This document shows, in pieces, positions 1 to 6,847 of a stretch of DNA of 8,031 bases; the first letter of the stretch is position 1, and every line of letters begins with the position of its first letter. The notes below the pieces were generated by a model. That model saw nothing but the letters and a program-made list of their open reading frames with translations, was not told where the DNA came from and did no database searches. The position numbers and the translations under genes are program-made. This DNA comes from DHVE2 group archaeon. Lineage in GTDB: Archaea; Thermoplasmatota; Thermoplasmata; Thermoplasmatales; Aciduliprofundaceae. The stretch lies in the NCBI GenBank assembly GCA_015520975.1, contig WAOZ01000235.1, positions 1 through 8,031 on the forward strand. The letters run 5' to 3'.

Positions 1-1500
1 CCTGAAATCATGGGTGATTTTGATTATACAGAGGCGTATATTTCCAATTCTGTGGCTTATGTAGGCGATATTCAGGGAAGGATTTATTATGCTAATCCAG
101 AAAGCGGAGATTTAATAAATATCATCGATCTGAGCAGATTACATATGTATTTCAACGCTACAAACGAACCAGATGCCTTTTTTGATTACCATATCCTCTG
201 GGGAGACAAAAAAGGTTATTTTTATCTATTCTTCAATAATACGATTTATTATATCTACCGTGATATCAGTATTATCAGCAAATATCATTACAATTTTAGC
301 GGAATACTTATTTCTTCGTATTACTGGAATGGAGGATTTGTTCTTAAATTTGGAGAATATCCAAAACCATGGCTTCACTCCAGCTACAAATACAGTGTTT
401 ATTATGTGAAAGATGGAGAGATTCTATGGAATTTAACACTTCCATCTATTATGTTTCATTGGCAGAGAGATGCTCCGGATATTTATATATACCAAGATTA
501 TGTATATCATTTTGAAAACAATAAAATCTCGGTTTATAAAGATGGAGAAAACATCAAAAATTTTGATGTTGAAGGTAATGTGGTCAGAGTTAGAAAAATG
601 GGCGATGAGCTTTTTGTATTCACATATTCCACCACTAAAAATTTGCTTTTGGTTTATGATGAAAATTACACACTGGTAAAAAAAGTAATGCTATTTGATA
701 TGAAAGATCTGGGAATTACTGGATATGATGTTCGGAACCAAAAAGTAAGCATATATGAGAATTCAACGGAGTATGGGATTTTTCTGTATACATGCTCCTA
801 CTCTGATAGAATGCCGTATTTACCGCTTAGAATCGTGTATCTTGATAAAAATCTGAATGTTACCTACAGGAGTTGGTGCAGGAAATTTTACTATTCAATC
901 GAGGTCTATCCATTTAGAAGTAGGGATGAGGTAATACTGGTTACTTCTGAATATCATAATCTGTATTTTGCTAAAATAGATACTCAGTTTGTGGTGAATC
1001 CGTTTGCATGGCTGGATTTGAAAGTGTACTTAATAATTTTTTACACTCTCTTCGTGGCATATGTTGCTACAGCAGATACTCCACACAGAAGAAGAATAAG
1101 AAAACTTAAAGCGGAGATTAAAAAGCATGGAATGGAGAATTGCGTGACTCCTGAGGAAATCATAACTTATCTGGGCGCAGATACTTATGAAAACGATAAG
1201 TATAAAATAGACAGCATACTTGAAAACGAATATCTGATTCTCCATGAGGTACTTGAAATATACTGTCTCAAAAAGAAAGGACTGAAAATCACGAAAAATG
1301 TGATTATTAATAACTGGAGTGAGGTGTATGATTGCCATCTCAACGCCATTGACGGCGAGCTTGAATACGCGAAAAAGATGAACGACGAAGTGTGGATAAA
1401 AAACAGAGTCAAGGACTTAGAATCCTATTTAGAAGACCCGTTTCTTCCCGAAAAACTCCGCGAAAAAGTTATGAGATTGATTGAAAAATGGAAACATTAG
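1..1500 (+). CDS. Membrane-anchored surface protein with propeller-like ectodomain and cytoplasmic HExxE-containing domain (5' partial)
   Basis: I do not recognise a named family for the whole protein. The frame is open to the window edge, and the first Met (base 10) falls inside a repeat-like region with no signal peptide, so the true start is probably upstream. Numbered from that Met, residues 1-330 look like six or seven beta-strand blades of about 45 residues, rich in Tyr and Phe, as in PQQ/WD-type propellers. There are seven N-glycosylation sequons (N49, N76, N95, N141, N219, N251, N283) and two Cys (C262, C290) that could pair. One hydrophobic helix lies at about 337-355, followed by a basic stretch at 359-366 (HRRRIRKL), so the topology is N-outside, C-inside. 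The tail (365-496) is charged and mostly helical, with LHEVLE at 411-416, which could be a metal-binding HExxE, a conserved-looking DCHLNAIDGELE at 441-452 and LEDPFLP. A sensor or cell-surface role is inference only. It converges on the HD gene with a 4-base overlap. Confidence 0.75.
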   Translation, partial: PEIMGDFDYTEAYISNSVAYVGDIQGRIYYANPESGDLINIIDLSRLHMYFNATNEPDAFFDYHILWGDKKGYFYLFFNNTIYYIYRDISIISKYHYNFSGILISSYYWNGGFVLKFGEYPKPWLHSSYKYSVYYVKDGEILWNLTLPSIMFHWQRDAPDIYIYQDYVYHFENNKISVYKDGENIKNFDVEGNVVRVRKMGDELFVFTYSTTKNLLLVYDENYTLVKKVMLFDMKDLGITGYDVRNQKVSIYENSTEYGIFLYTCSYSDRMPYLPLRIVYLDKNLNVTYRSWCRKFYYSIEVYPFRSRDEVILVTSEYHNLYFAKIDTQFVVNPFAWLDLKVYLIIFYTLFVAYVATADTPHRRRIRKLKAEIKKHGMENCVTPEEIITYLGADTYENDKYKIDSILENEYLILHEVLEIYCLKKKGLKITKNVIINNWSEVYDCHLNAIDGELEYAKKMNDEVWIKNRVKDLESYLEDPFLPEKLREKVMRLIEKWKH

Positions 1501-2006
1501 ATTTTTCCCTTTTCGATATGGAAATCTATGAAATCACAGTGATGCACTATAACCGCTTCAGGGATCCTTGTTACGAATTCCCCTTCCTTTGAATGCGCCG
1601 CGATTATATGTGCAATTTCGTACGGCAGGTTGAATTTTTCAGCGAGCATCGCACCGCCGACGGGATGCCTGATTCTCTTTCCGTACTCACTTTTCACGAC
1701 TTTCCCATCGTTATGGGTGAATTCCAGAAGTTTGGCTACATCGTGCAGCAGTGCACCTGCAATGACGAAATCCATGTTAACATCGTCTCTTTCCCGGGCC
1801 ACGGCCATGGCCATTCTTGTGACAGTTCTTGTATGCTCAACGAGATTTCTTTTCGTGGGAATCAGAAGGGTAAACGGAATTTTGTCGAGAGGAAAATCTT
1901 CCCAGCCGCCTTTCTGAATCGCGTATTCCCAGACCCTGATGACCTTTTCCCTAAGCACACTGTCTTTTATTTCATTCACTTCTGGAAAAAGCTCTTCAAT
2001 TTTCAT
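1497..2006 (-). CDS. HD-domain metal-dependent phosphohydrolase
   Basis: A 169-residue single-domain HD-superfamily protein. The ligand set reads in order: H58 (VEHTRTV), H88-D89 (LLHDVAK), H114 (RHPVGG), H138 (AAHSKEG), H155-H156 and D158 (VHHCDFIDF). HD proteins of this kind use one or two metal ions to hydrolyse phosphoester bonds, often of nucleotides; the substrate here cannot be read from the sequence. The protein is soluble, with no signal peptide or membrane segment, and matches the length and N-terminal style (EELFPEV..., GGWEDFPLDKIPFTLLIP) that I associate with a conserved archaeal family. It is the second gene after the CMD-family gene, 33 bases downstream. There is no convincing Shine-Dalgarno site before the ATG. 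A TTTTAT element at 2029-2034, about 25 bases upstream, would allow its own leaderless transcript as well as read-through. Its stop overlaps the stop of the convergent membrane-protein gene. Confidence 0.88.
   Translation of the reverse strand: MKIEELFPEVNEIKDSVLREKVIRVWEYAIQKGGWEDFPLDKIPFTLLIPTKRNLVEHTRTVTRMAMAVARERDDVNMDFVIAGALLHDVAKLLEFTHNDGKVVKSEYGKRIRHPVGGAMLAEKFNLPYEIAHIIAAHSKEGEFVTRIPEAVIVHHCDFIDFHIEKGKI
1502..1513 (+). terminator. Possible T-rich archaeal terminator after the surface-protein gene
   Basis: Two T-runs (TTTTT, then CCC, then TTTT) begin two bases after the stop codon at 1498-1500. Euryarchaeal RNA polymerase commonly terminates at T-runs without a hairpin. The site lies inside the 3' end of the convergent HD gene, so it could also be chance codon content. 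No stem-loop precedes it. Confidence 0.3.
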
Positions 2007-2039
2007 AATCGGAAAATAAAGAAGAAGGATAAAACCTTT

Positions 2040-2378
2040 TCACTCTTTTTTGAGATGCTCTATAGTTTTCATAAGCGGAATTAGATGCATAAGTGCAGGG
2101 CCGCCTGCCATAAGCACTGCAACGAATCCTGCTTCAATCAGTTCTTCTGGAGTAGCGCCAGCTTCTATGGCATTTTTCGTATGAAGAATTATGCACCACT
2201 CACATCCTGTGGCAATTCCAAGAGCGAGTGCTATAAGCTCTTTTGTTTTAACATCAAGCGCCTTCTCTTTTATTGTGCGCCTCAGAAAATTCATAAACGC
2301 GCCAGTCTCCTGTGGATAATCCTTGCCGAGTTTCTGCAGGTACTCTTCAATTTCTTTCATTTTTTCTTCCACTTCCAT
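2040..2378 (-). CDS. Carboxymuconolactone decarboxylase / AhpD-like family protein
   Basis: A 112-residue all-helical protein with the CMD-family core: KTKELIALALGIATGCEWC (44-62) followed by H66, giving E47 and the C59-x2-C62-x3-H66 motif, then EAGATPEELIEAGFVAVLMAGGPA. In AhpD-like members the CxxC pair is redox active and acts in peroxide defence; other members are decarboxylases or have unknown roles. With both cysteines and the His present, a disulfide-reductase-type activity is the better guess, but the substrate is unknown. The first 40 residues form a charged helix. I chose the ATG at 2378 because GGTG (2385-2388) lies six bases upstream as a ribosome-binding site; an in-frame GTG at 2387 would add three residues. 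It is the first gene of a two-gene unit with the HD protein and is divergent from ppa. Confidence 0.87.
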   Translation of the reverse strand: MEVEEKMKEIEEYLQKLGKDYPQETGAFMNFLRRTIKEKALDVKTKELIALALGIATGCEWCIILHTKNAIEAGATPEELIEAGFVAVLMAGGPALMHLIPLMKTIEHLKKE

Positions 2379-2410
2379 TTCGAACACCGGTTAGGGATAT
2401 GTGTGTACGC

Positions 2411-2424
2411 TATTTTATTTTTTA
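2411..2424 (-). promoter_or_regulatory. TATA-type promoter of the CMD-HD unit
   Basis: On the minus strand the AT-only stretch TAAAAAATAAAATA lies 33-46 bases before the ATG at 2378. With the usual archaeal spacing of about 25 bases, transcription would begin near 2390, leaving a leader of about 12 bases that contains the GGTG ribosome-binding element. The spacer is shared with the divergent ppa promoter. Confidence 0.5.
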
Positions 2425-2468
2425 GATAAACCTATCACAATTGGAAAAATTTATGAGGCAAAAAATAG

Positions 2469-2478
2469 ATATTTAAAA
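2469..2478 (+). promoter_or_regulatory. TATA box of the ppa-cyaB operon
   Basis: ATATTTAAAA (2469-2478) is preceded by a purine-rich AAAAATAG stretch resembling a BRE. Its centre lies about 21 bases before the ppa ATG, and no Shine-Dalgarno element lies between, so a leaderless or nearly leaderless transcript is expected. A second AT-rich element, AAAAATTTATG at 2446-2456, could instead give a leader of about 15 bases. Confidence 0.55.
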
Positions 2479-2494
2479 CGGGCATGACTGATTT

Positions 2495-3016
2495 ATGAAA
2501 CCGGGAGAGAATCCGCCAGAGGATATATATGTGTTCATAGAAGTGCCTAAAGGAAGCAATATAAAATGCGAATATGATTTTGAAATGAATGTGATCAAAG
2601 TTGATAGGGTTCTCCATACAGCATCGTTTTATCCCTTTAATTACGGTTTTATCCCGGGGACTATGGAGGAGGATAATGATCCTATGGATTGCCTCGTCGT
2701 GTCTTACGATTCCTTCCCACATGGAGTCATTGTGAAAGCGATACCTATTGGTATGCTAGTGACGGAAGACGAGCACGGCATTGATAGAAAGGTTATTGCA
2801 GTACCGCATCCGCATGTGGATCCGAGAAGTGCGGATATTAAATGCCTTGATGACCTATCTAGAGGGATCCTTGATCAAATTCGACATTTTTTCGAGCATT
2901 ATAAAGAACTTGAAAAGAACAAATGGGTCCGAATAATCGGCTTTGAGAGTGCTGTTGAAACAAAAAATGCTATATTGCGCGCCATTGAGAGGTATAGGAA
3001 TGGAAGTGGAGATTAA
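2495..3016 (+). CDS. ppa: Inorganic pyrophosphatase, family I (soluble)
   Basis: A cytoplasmic Mg-dependent enzyme that hydrolyses PPi to two phosphates and so drives reactions that release PPi, such as nucleic-acid synthesis and tRNA charging. The 173 residues match the usual 170-180 length of bacterial and archaeal family I enzymes. By comparison with the E. coli enzyme every active-site residue is present: E16, K24, E26, R38, Y50 (YPFNYGF), the signature DNDPMD with D60, D62 and D65, then D92, D97 and K99 (DRKVIAVP), and Y136-K137 in HFFEHYKELEKNKW. The ATG at 2495 follows a TATA box at leaderless spacing. The last 17 bases overlap the start of the CyaB/CYTH gene, which suggests one transcript and coupled translation. 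The identification is secure. Confidence 0.97.
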   Translation: MKPGENPPEDIYVFIEVPKGSNIKCEYDFEMNVIKVDRVLHTASFYPFNYGFIPGTMEEDNDPMDCLVVSYDSFPHGVIVKAIPIGMLVTEDEHGIDRKVIAVPHPHVDPRSADIKCLDDLSRGILDQIRHFFEHYKELEKNKWVRIIGFESAVETKNAILRAIERYRNGSGD

Positions 3017-3506
3017 GGCAAGGGTAGAGAATCCGGAAGAATTGGAAAAAACGCTTGAATTTATTGGTGCAAAATTCGTTAAAGAAAAATACGAAAAGGA
3101 TATGTATTTTTCGCATCCGTGCCGTGATTTTTCCGAAACGGATGAGGCGCTCAGAATAAGAAATGATTTTACCCTTACATACAAAGGCCCGAAGGTGGAT
3201 GAAGATACGAAATCCAGAGAGGAGTACTACATCACCGTGTCTGATATTGAAACAGCGCGCTTGATTTTAAAGAAACTTGGATTTCGTGAGGTAGCAGTGG
3301 TGGAAAAAGTAAGGAAATATTATCAATACGGGGATTTAACAATATGTTTAGATGATGTAAAAGGCCTTGGTACATTTGTGGAAATTGAGTGTATGGGTGA
3401 GTATTCAAAGTGCAAAAAAGCAGTGCTTGAATTTGCAGAGAAATTAAAAATAGAAAAATTCATTCGGAAATCCTATCTTGAGATGCTCCTTGAATCACAG
3501 CGGTGA
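3000..3506 (+). CDS. cyaB: CyaB / CYTH-fold protein (class IV adenylate cyclase or triphosphatase family)
   Basis: A 168-residue CYTH-domain protein. It opens with the diagnostic ExExK motif (E2-V-E4-I-K6) and has the alternating charged strands of the triphosphate tunnel: ALRIR (50-54), LTYKGPK (59-65), SREEYY (72-77), EKVRKYY (102-108), ICLDDVKGLGTFVEIE (115-130) and KSYLEMLL near the end. The family includes bacterial class IV adenylate cyclases (ATP to cAMP plus PPi) and thiamine- or inorganic-triphosphatases. Archaeal members are usually named after CyaB, but cyclase activity should not be assumed. I chose the ATG at 3000 because GAGAGGT (2987-2993) is a good ribosome-binding site and ExExK then falls at the N-terminus; the frame is open further upstream, but only through ppa codons. 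The gene overlaps ppa by 17 bases and the convergent PIN-ATPase gene by 12 bases. Confidence 0.9.
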   Translation: MEVEIKARVENPEELEKTLEFIGAKFVKEKYEKDMYFSHPCRDFSETDEALRIRNDFTLTYKGPKVDEDTKSREEYYITVSDIETARLILKKLGFREVAVVEKVRKYYQYGDLTICLDDVKGLGTFVEIECMGEYSKCKKAVLEFAEKLKIEKFIRKSYLEMLLESQR

Positions 3507-5309
3507 AACCTCTATCTTCGCACCCCTTTTAAGTGCGTTCATAATTTTTTTACCGTTCTCAGTGCTTTTTCTCAGATTTATGTATCCTTCCCGTGATACG
3601 GTTGCATCGAAAAGCCAAGTGCCATCAGCGAATACAGCGACTTTTTTGTGCGCGAACCCCTCGCCTATGTGAAGTCTGATTGTCTTTTTTCTAAGTTCCA
3701 CCTCAACATCTATTTTCTCTTCAATGCGCTGCTTTGGACTCAGCGGCTCCACGCTTATTGCAAGCCCGAACCTTTCTTCAAGCTCTGCAATTCTTTTACC
3801 TCTTTTACCTATGATTGATGGTATCGCGGCAGAATCCACATAGATTGTCGCATGGTTATCGGATGTTATTTTCGCGCGCACATTGAGTCCCGAAAAGAGC
3901 TTTCTGAGTTCGTTTTCCATAGCTTTTGATGCAAGTTTATACACGGATTTCTCTCTTTCTTTAACAGGTACCACAACCACCTGTTCACCAAACGAGTATA
4001 TTTCGTAAAGAAGCGCATCGCTCTCAAGGTCTCTTATTTCTATCACCGGTCTGGCAAGGTCCTCTTCATGCATACCCGACGGCACCTTTACCACATAGGA
4101 AAGAGTGAGAACCTGCTCTATCTTTCCTTTCGAGATGTGGATTACGGTATCCACAATCTGCGGTATAACTCCGAGCTCAACACGGCCTATGAATCTCTGA
4201 ATGGCATCTACTGCTCTGGTTCCATGCACAACGCCGACCATGCCTACACCGGCGAGGCGCAGATCTACGAAGACACGGAAATCGTTGGTGGTGCGCATCT
4301 CATCGAAAATCGTGTAATCGGGCCTTACCAGAAGAAGTATGTCACCTGTTTTTTCCATGCTACCCTCCAAAGCAGTGTACTGAGTAATTATATCGCTTAG
4401 TACGAGATCTCTGGGTTTCTCCATAGTTTTCACTATTTTATCCATTGAAGCGTAATATTCTGCCAGCGCTTGCACGAATGTGCTTTTTCCAGCACCGGGT
4501 GAGCCGGAGACAAGTATACCTTCAGCTCTCTCATTCAGTCTATTTTTCAATTTTGGAGATATGTTATAATCATCGAGCGAGAGTTTAACTATCGGATGCA
4601 CCGCGGTTATTTCCAGACGATCGCTGAATGGTGGCCTTGTTATGGCTATTCGGAAATCTCTCAATTGCACTACGGTGGCACCTTTCAAATCCATCTCTAT
4701 AAAAGAATGTTCATCTCTCCTTGCTCTTTCCACGATATCGTTTGCGATTTCTTCAACCTCTCGCTCAGTTATATTGTCTTTTATCTTGATGAATTTAAAT
4801 TCTCCAGGCTTGCCTTTTTTTGCAAATGCCCCCACATTTGCCTTTATATGCACACTCATAGTTTTGTCATCAAAGAAATCTTCTATTCGCATTTTCACAT
4901 CGGTTTTTGCTTCTATATATATGGCAGGAATGCCCTTTATCTCAGCGATGCTTTTCTGAACATAATCTCCCGTGATGAGCGTTGCACCGTTTTCAGCTGC
5001 GCATTTTCTTATTATCTCATCAATCTCACCTATCTTTGCACCTTTTATCTGCCAGCCTTCCGGCCTTTCACCCCAGAACTCCAGAGAAATATCATTCTCT
5101 TCGCAAAATTCTCTGAGTTTTTTCAGTTCTGAAAGACCCGAATAACCGATCGAAAGTCCGCGGTTTGCTTGATGCTCAATTTCCGCTATAAGCGCCTCAG
5201 GAATGATTATACCCGACGGTGGATTTTCATATACATACTCTCTAAATCGTCCGTCTATGATTACTGATGTATCCGGTACAAGTTTCATAGAATCGGGATT
5301 AGCATCCAT
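3495..5309 (-). CDS. PIN domain-AAA/secretion-type ATPase-KH domain protein (PINc/VapC-family ATPase)
   Basis: A 604-residue archaeal multidomain protein. Residues 9-135 form a PIN nuclease domain: D13 in PDTSVIIDG, an acidic E43 in IAEIEHQ, D97 and D115 in TGDYVQ, a plausible metal-binding set. Residues 145-260 form a linker domain. The ATPase resembles the PilT/VirB11 secretion type, with Walker A GSPGAGKST (269-277), a Walker B-like TIFDEMRT (333-340) and a conserved VVHGTRAVDAIQRFIGR (360-376). A KH-like RNA-binding domain (about 475-525) carries the GKRG loop (501-504) in IPSIIGKRGKRIAELE. The last 65 residues are strand-rich. The combination suggests ATP-driven action on RNA with an endonuclease; the real substrate is unknown to me, and its likeness to pilus ATPases is not evidence for a secretion role. 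There is no membrane segment. An alternative ATG at 5288 would remove seven residues. It is divergent from PCNA. Confidence 0.92.
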   Translation of the reverse strand: MDANPDSMKLVPDTSVIIDGRFREYVYENPPSGIIIPEALIAEIEHQANRGLSIGYSGLSELKKLREFCEENDISLEFWGERPEGWQIKGAKIGEIDEIIRKCAAENGATLITGDYVQKSIAEIKGIPAIYIEAKTDVKMRIEDFFDDKTMSVHIKANVGAFAKKGKPGEFKFIKIKDNITEREVEEIANDIVERARRDEHSFIEMDLKGATVVQLRDFRIAITRPPFSDRLEITAVHPIVKLSLDDYNISPKLKNRLNERAEGILVSGSPGAGKSTFVQALAEYYASMDKIVKTMEKPRDLVLSDIITQYTALEGSMEKTGDILLLVRPDYTIFDEMRTTNDFRVFVDLRLAGVGMVGVVHGTRAVDAIQRFIGRVELGVIPQIVDTVIHISKGKIEQVLTLSYVVKVPSGMHEEDLARPVIEIRDLESDALLYEIYSFGEQVVVVPVKEREKSVYKLASKAMENELRKLFSGLNVRAKITSDNHATIYVDSAAIPSIIGKRGKRIAELEERFGLAISVEPLSPKQRIEEKIDVEVELRKKTIRLHIGEGFAHKKVAVFADGTWLFDATVSREGYINLRKSTENGKKIMNALKRGAKIEVSPL

Positions 5310-5330
5310 CAGTATTTAATGTTGCGCATG

Positions 5331-5340
5331 ATTTTATTTA
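5331..5340 (-). promoter_or_regulatory. TATA box for the PIN-ATPase gene (start at 5309)
   Basis: The minus strand reads TAAATAAAAT here, centred about 26 bases before the ATG at 5309, with no ribosome-binding site between, which fits a leaderless transcript. A second element, ATTAAATA (minus strand, 5313-5320), lies about 28 bases before the in-frame ATG at 5288, so either start could be used. Confidence 0.45.
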
Positions 5341-5403
5341 CTGATAATTATTGACATGTACACATCTTTTACACCTCCCCGGTGGAAAACTTCATGGCAA
5401 AAA

Positions 5404-5411
5404 TTTATAAT
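5404..5411 (+). promoter_or_regulatory. TATA box of the PCNA gene, with ribosome-binding site
   Basis: TTTATAAT (5404-5411), preceded by the BRE-like GGCAAAAA, is centred about 36 bases before the PCNA ATG. Transcription should begin near 5433, giving a leader of about 10 bases that carries GAGGGAT (5432-5438), a Shine-Dalgarno-like element. Unlike several neighbours, this gene therefore seems to have a short leader. Confidence 0.55.
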
Positions 5412-5442
5412 ATGAAATCTCATACCACACAGAGGGATTAAT

Positions 5443-6171
5443 ATGCGCGCGAAAATGGATGTAAAGGATCTCAAAGAAATCGTAAACCTTCTGCTAACAC
5501 TGGTAACCGAGGCGAAATTTGAGTTCAATCAGGATGGGATGGGTGTGAAGGCTGTTGACCCTGCGCATGTGGCAATGATTGTCCTCGATTTGCCCAAAGA
5601 TGGGTTCATAGAGTACGAGGCTGAGGATGAAGAAATAGGAATAGATCTTGACAAAGTCAAAGACATATTGAAACTGGCATCATCCAGAGATGTTATAGAG
5701 TTCACAAAAGAGGGCAGCAAACTCACATTTCTCATAGGCAATCTTACGAGAAGTATGCCGCTCATAGATACGAGTGCAATGAGCATACCCCGTGTTCCCA
5801 ATCTGGCGCTTCCTGCGAAGGTAGTAGTTCCTGTCAGCGATTTCACAAACGGTATAAAAGCCGCAGAAAGCATATCTGATAATGTAACTTTGAAAATAAC
5901 GCCCACTGAGTTTGAGATGTACACAGAAGGTGATGAAGATGTGGCCCGCGTGTGCTTGCCAAAGGATATGATCAACGAGATCTCCTGCGATGAGCCTGTG
6001 AAAAGTATGTACCCTGTGGATTATCTTGTCAAACTCGTTAAGGCTATGGATTCGGCCGAATATCTGACGATATATATGGGCACAGACTATCCCATAAAAA
6101 TTGAGTTTGACATTGCTGGTGGAAAGGGAAAAGCGACATATCTTCTTGCACCTAGAATTGAAGGAGAGTAA
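5443..6171 (+). CDS. pcn: DNA polymerase sliding clamp (PCNA)
   Basis: The archaeal sliding clamp forms a homotrimeric ring around DNA and tethers replicative polymerase, flap endonuclease, ligase and other PIP-box proteins. The 242 residues match the usual 240-250. Recognisable parts are the first strand and helix (RAKMDVKDLKEIVNLLL, 2-18), the conserved GVKAVDPAHVAMIVLDL (34-50), MPLIDTSAM (105-113) leading to the interdomain connecting loop (about 115-130), the second domain from about 130 and the C-terminal LLAPRIE (234-240), which is typical of the clamp and borders the PIP-box pocket. The ATG at 5443 is preferred over an internal ATG at 5455 because the extra residues form the first beta strand. 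It has its own promoter, is divergent from the PIN-ATPase gene, and its stop lies three bases from the stop of the convergent glycosyltransferase gene. Confidence 0.97.
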   Translation: MRAKMDVKDLKEIVNLLLTLVTEAKFEFNQDGMGVKAVDPAHVAMIVLDLPKDGFIEYEAEDEEIGIDLDKVKDILKLASSRDVIEFTKEGSKLTFLIGNLTRSMPLIDTSAMSIPRVPNLALPAKVVVPVSDFTNGIKAAESISDNVTLKITPTEFEMYTEGDEDVARVCLPKDMINEISCDEPVKSMYPVDYLVKLVKAMDSAEYLTIYMGTDYPIKIEFDIAGGKGKATYLLAPRIEGE

Positions 6172-6174
6172 AAA

Positions 6175-6843
6175 TCACACTTTTCCGAATCTCTTTTTTA
6201 TCAGAAATATCAGGTTTTTAAGACCGTCTCTCCATGTGTTGAGTTTAACCTCGCCCTTTCTCTCTCTATAAACAATAGGAATCTCTTTGCATCTGAATTT
6301 TTTCCATGCTTCTATTTTAATCTCTTCGCTGAACGGCATACCATCAGATGTGAGTTTGAGATCTTTGAGAATGCTCTTTCTGAACACCCACATACCGCTC
6401 TGAGAGTCTTTTATTTTTACTCCAAAAAGCAGGCGTGTTGCGAGCGTGAGAATCATATTACCAACCTTGTGTGTTAGACTCATCGCGCCTTTTTCCATAA
6501 GCGAGAAACGCTCACATGAGATGAAATCAAGATCGTGTTTTATAAGGAAATCCACGAGTTCTTCTATTTTTTCCGCAGGGTAGGTATCATCACCATCAAG
6601 AGTGACAATGATATCTCCATCGGCGTGCTGAAACCCTGTTTTGTACGCTCTACCGTATCCTTTTCTTTTTTCTATTATGATTTTTGCACCTTTTTCTTTC
6701 GCGATTTCCCTGGTTCTATCTGTGGAGTTGCCATCAACAATGATCACTTCTATGTTATATTTACCACTTCGCGGAATTTTATCCAGCACATGGCCGATAG
6801 ATTCCTCTTCGTTTAGCGTTGGTATTATCACATTGACCTTCAT
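6175..6843 (-). CDS. Family 2 glycosyltransferase, DPM1/polyprenyl-phosphate sugar transferase type
   Basis: A 222-residue GT-A fold enzyme. Family 2 marks are VNVIIPTLNEEESIG (3-17), VDGNSTDRT (37-45) in the nucleotide-binding part, the metal-binding DxD in LDGDDTYP (D83, D85) and DSQSGMWVFRKSIL (146-159), followed by MPFSEEIKIEAWKK (169-182). The order and spacing match dolichol/polyprenyl-phosphate mannosyl- or glucosyltransferases, which load a sugar from a nucleotide donor onto a lipid phosphate at the cytoplasmic membrane face. There are no C-terminal membrane helices, so it is the short, soluble or peripheral form; the helix at about 120-142 may touch the membrane. The ATG at 6843 is chosen because GGTGAG, overlapping the upstream stop, lies about five bases before it; the 24-residue upstream extension is the other gene's 3' end out of frame. 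It lies four bases behind the first glycosyltransferase. The sugar and acceptor are not readable. Confidence 0.9.
   Translation of the reverse strand: MKVNVIIPTLNEEESIGHVLDKIPRSGKYNIEVIIVDGNSTDRTREIAKEKGAKIIIEKRKGYGRAYKTGFQHADGDIIVTLDGDDTYPAEKIEELVDFLIKHDLDFISCERFSLMEKGAMSLTHKVGNMILTLATRLLFGVKIKDSQSGMWVFRKSILKDLKLTSDGMPFSEEIKIEAWKKFRCKEIPIVYRERKGEVKLNTWRDGLKNLIFLIKKRFGKV
6181..6199 (+). terminator. Possible T-rich terminator after PCNA
   Basis: TTTT (6181-6184) and TTTTTT (6194-6199) start ten bases after the PCNA stop. This T-rich stretch is a plausible archaeal intrinsic terminator, but it lies inside the 3' end of the convergent glycosyltransferase gene, where it encodes Lys-rich codons, so the signal may be incidental. 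Confidence 0.3.
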
Positions 6844-6847
6844 AATC

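Noticed and set aside
1593..2084. A 163-codon plus-strand open frame over the HD gene
   Set aside because: The HD metal-ligand pattern on the minus strand explains this stretch; the plus-strand product has no recognisable feature.
2943..2999. N-terminal extension of the CyaB/CYTH protein
   Set aside because: It would lie wholly in ppa, lacks a good start signal and would push the ExExK motif away from the N-terminus where the family has it.
4596..5132. A 178-codon plus-strand open frame inside the PIN-ATPase gene
   Set aside because: It lies antisense to a well-supported gene with recognisable domains; the translation has no family resemblance and looks like a composition artefact.
3495..5309. 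Reading the PilT/VirB11-like ATPase as part of a pilus or secretion system
   Set aside because: The PIN and KH domains point to RNA, and no pilin, membrane partner or prepilin peptidase gene lies nearby.
5412..5441. A nine-codon frame just before PCNA, considered as a leader peptide
   Set aside because: Its ATG overlaps the end of the TATA box, upstream of the expected transcription start, so it should not be in the mRNA.
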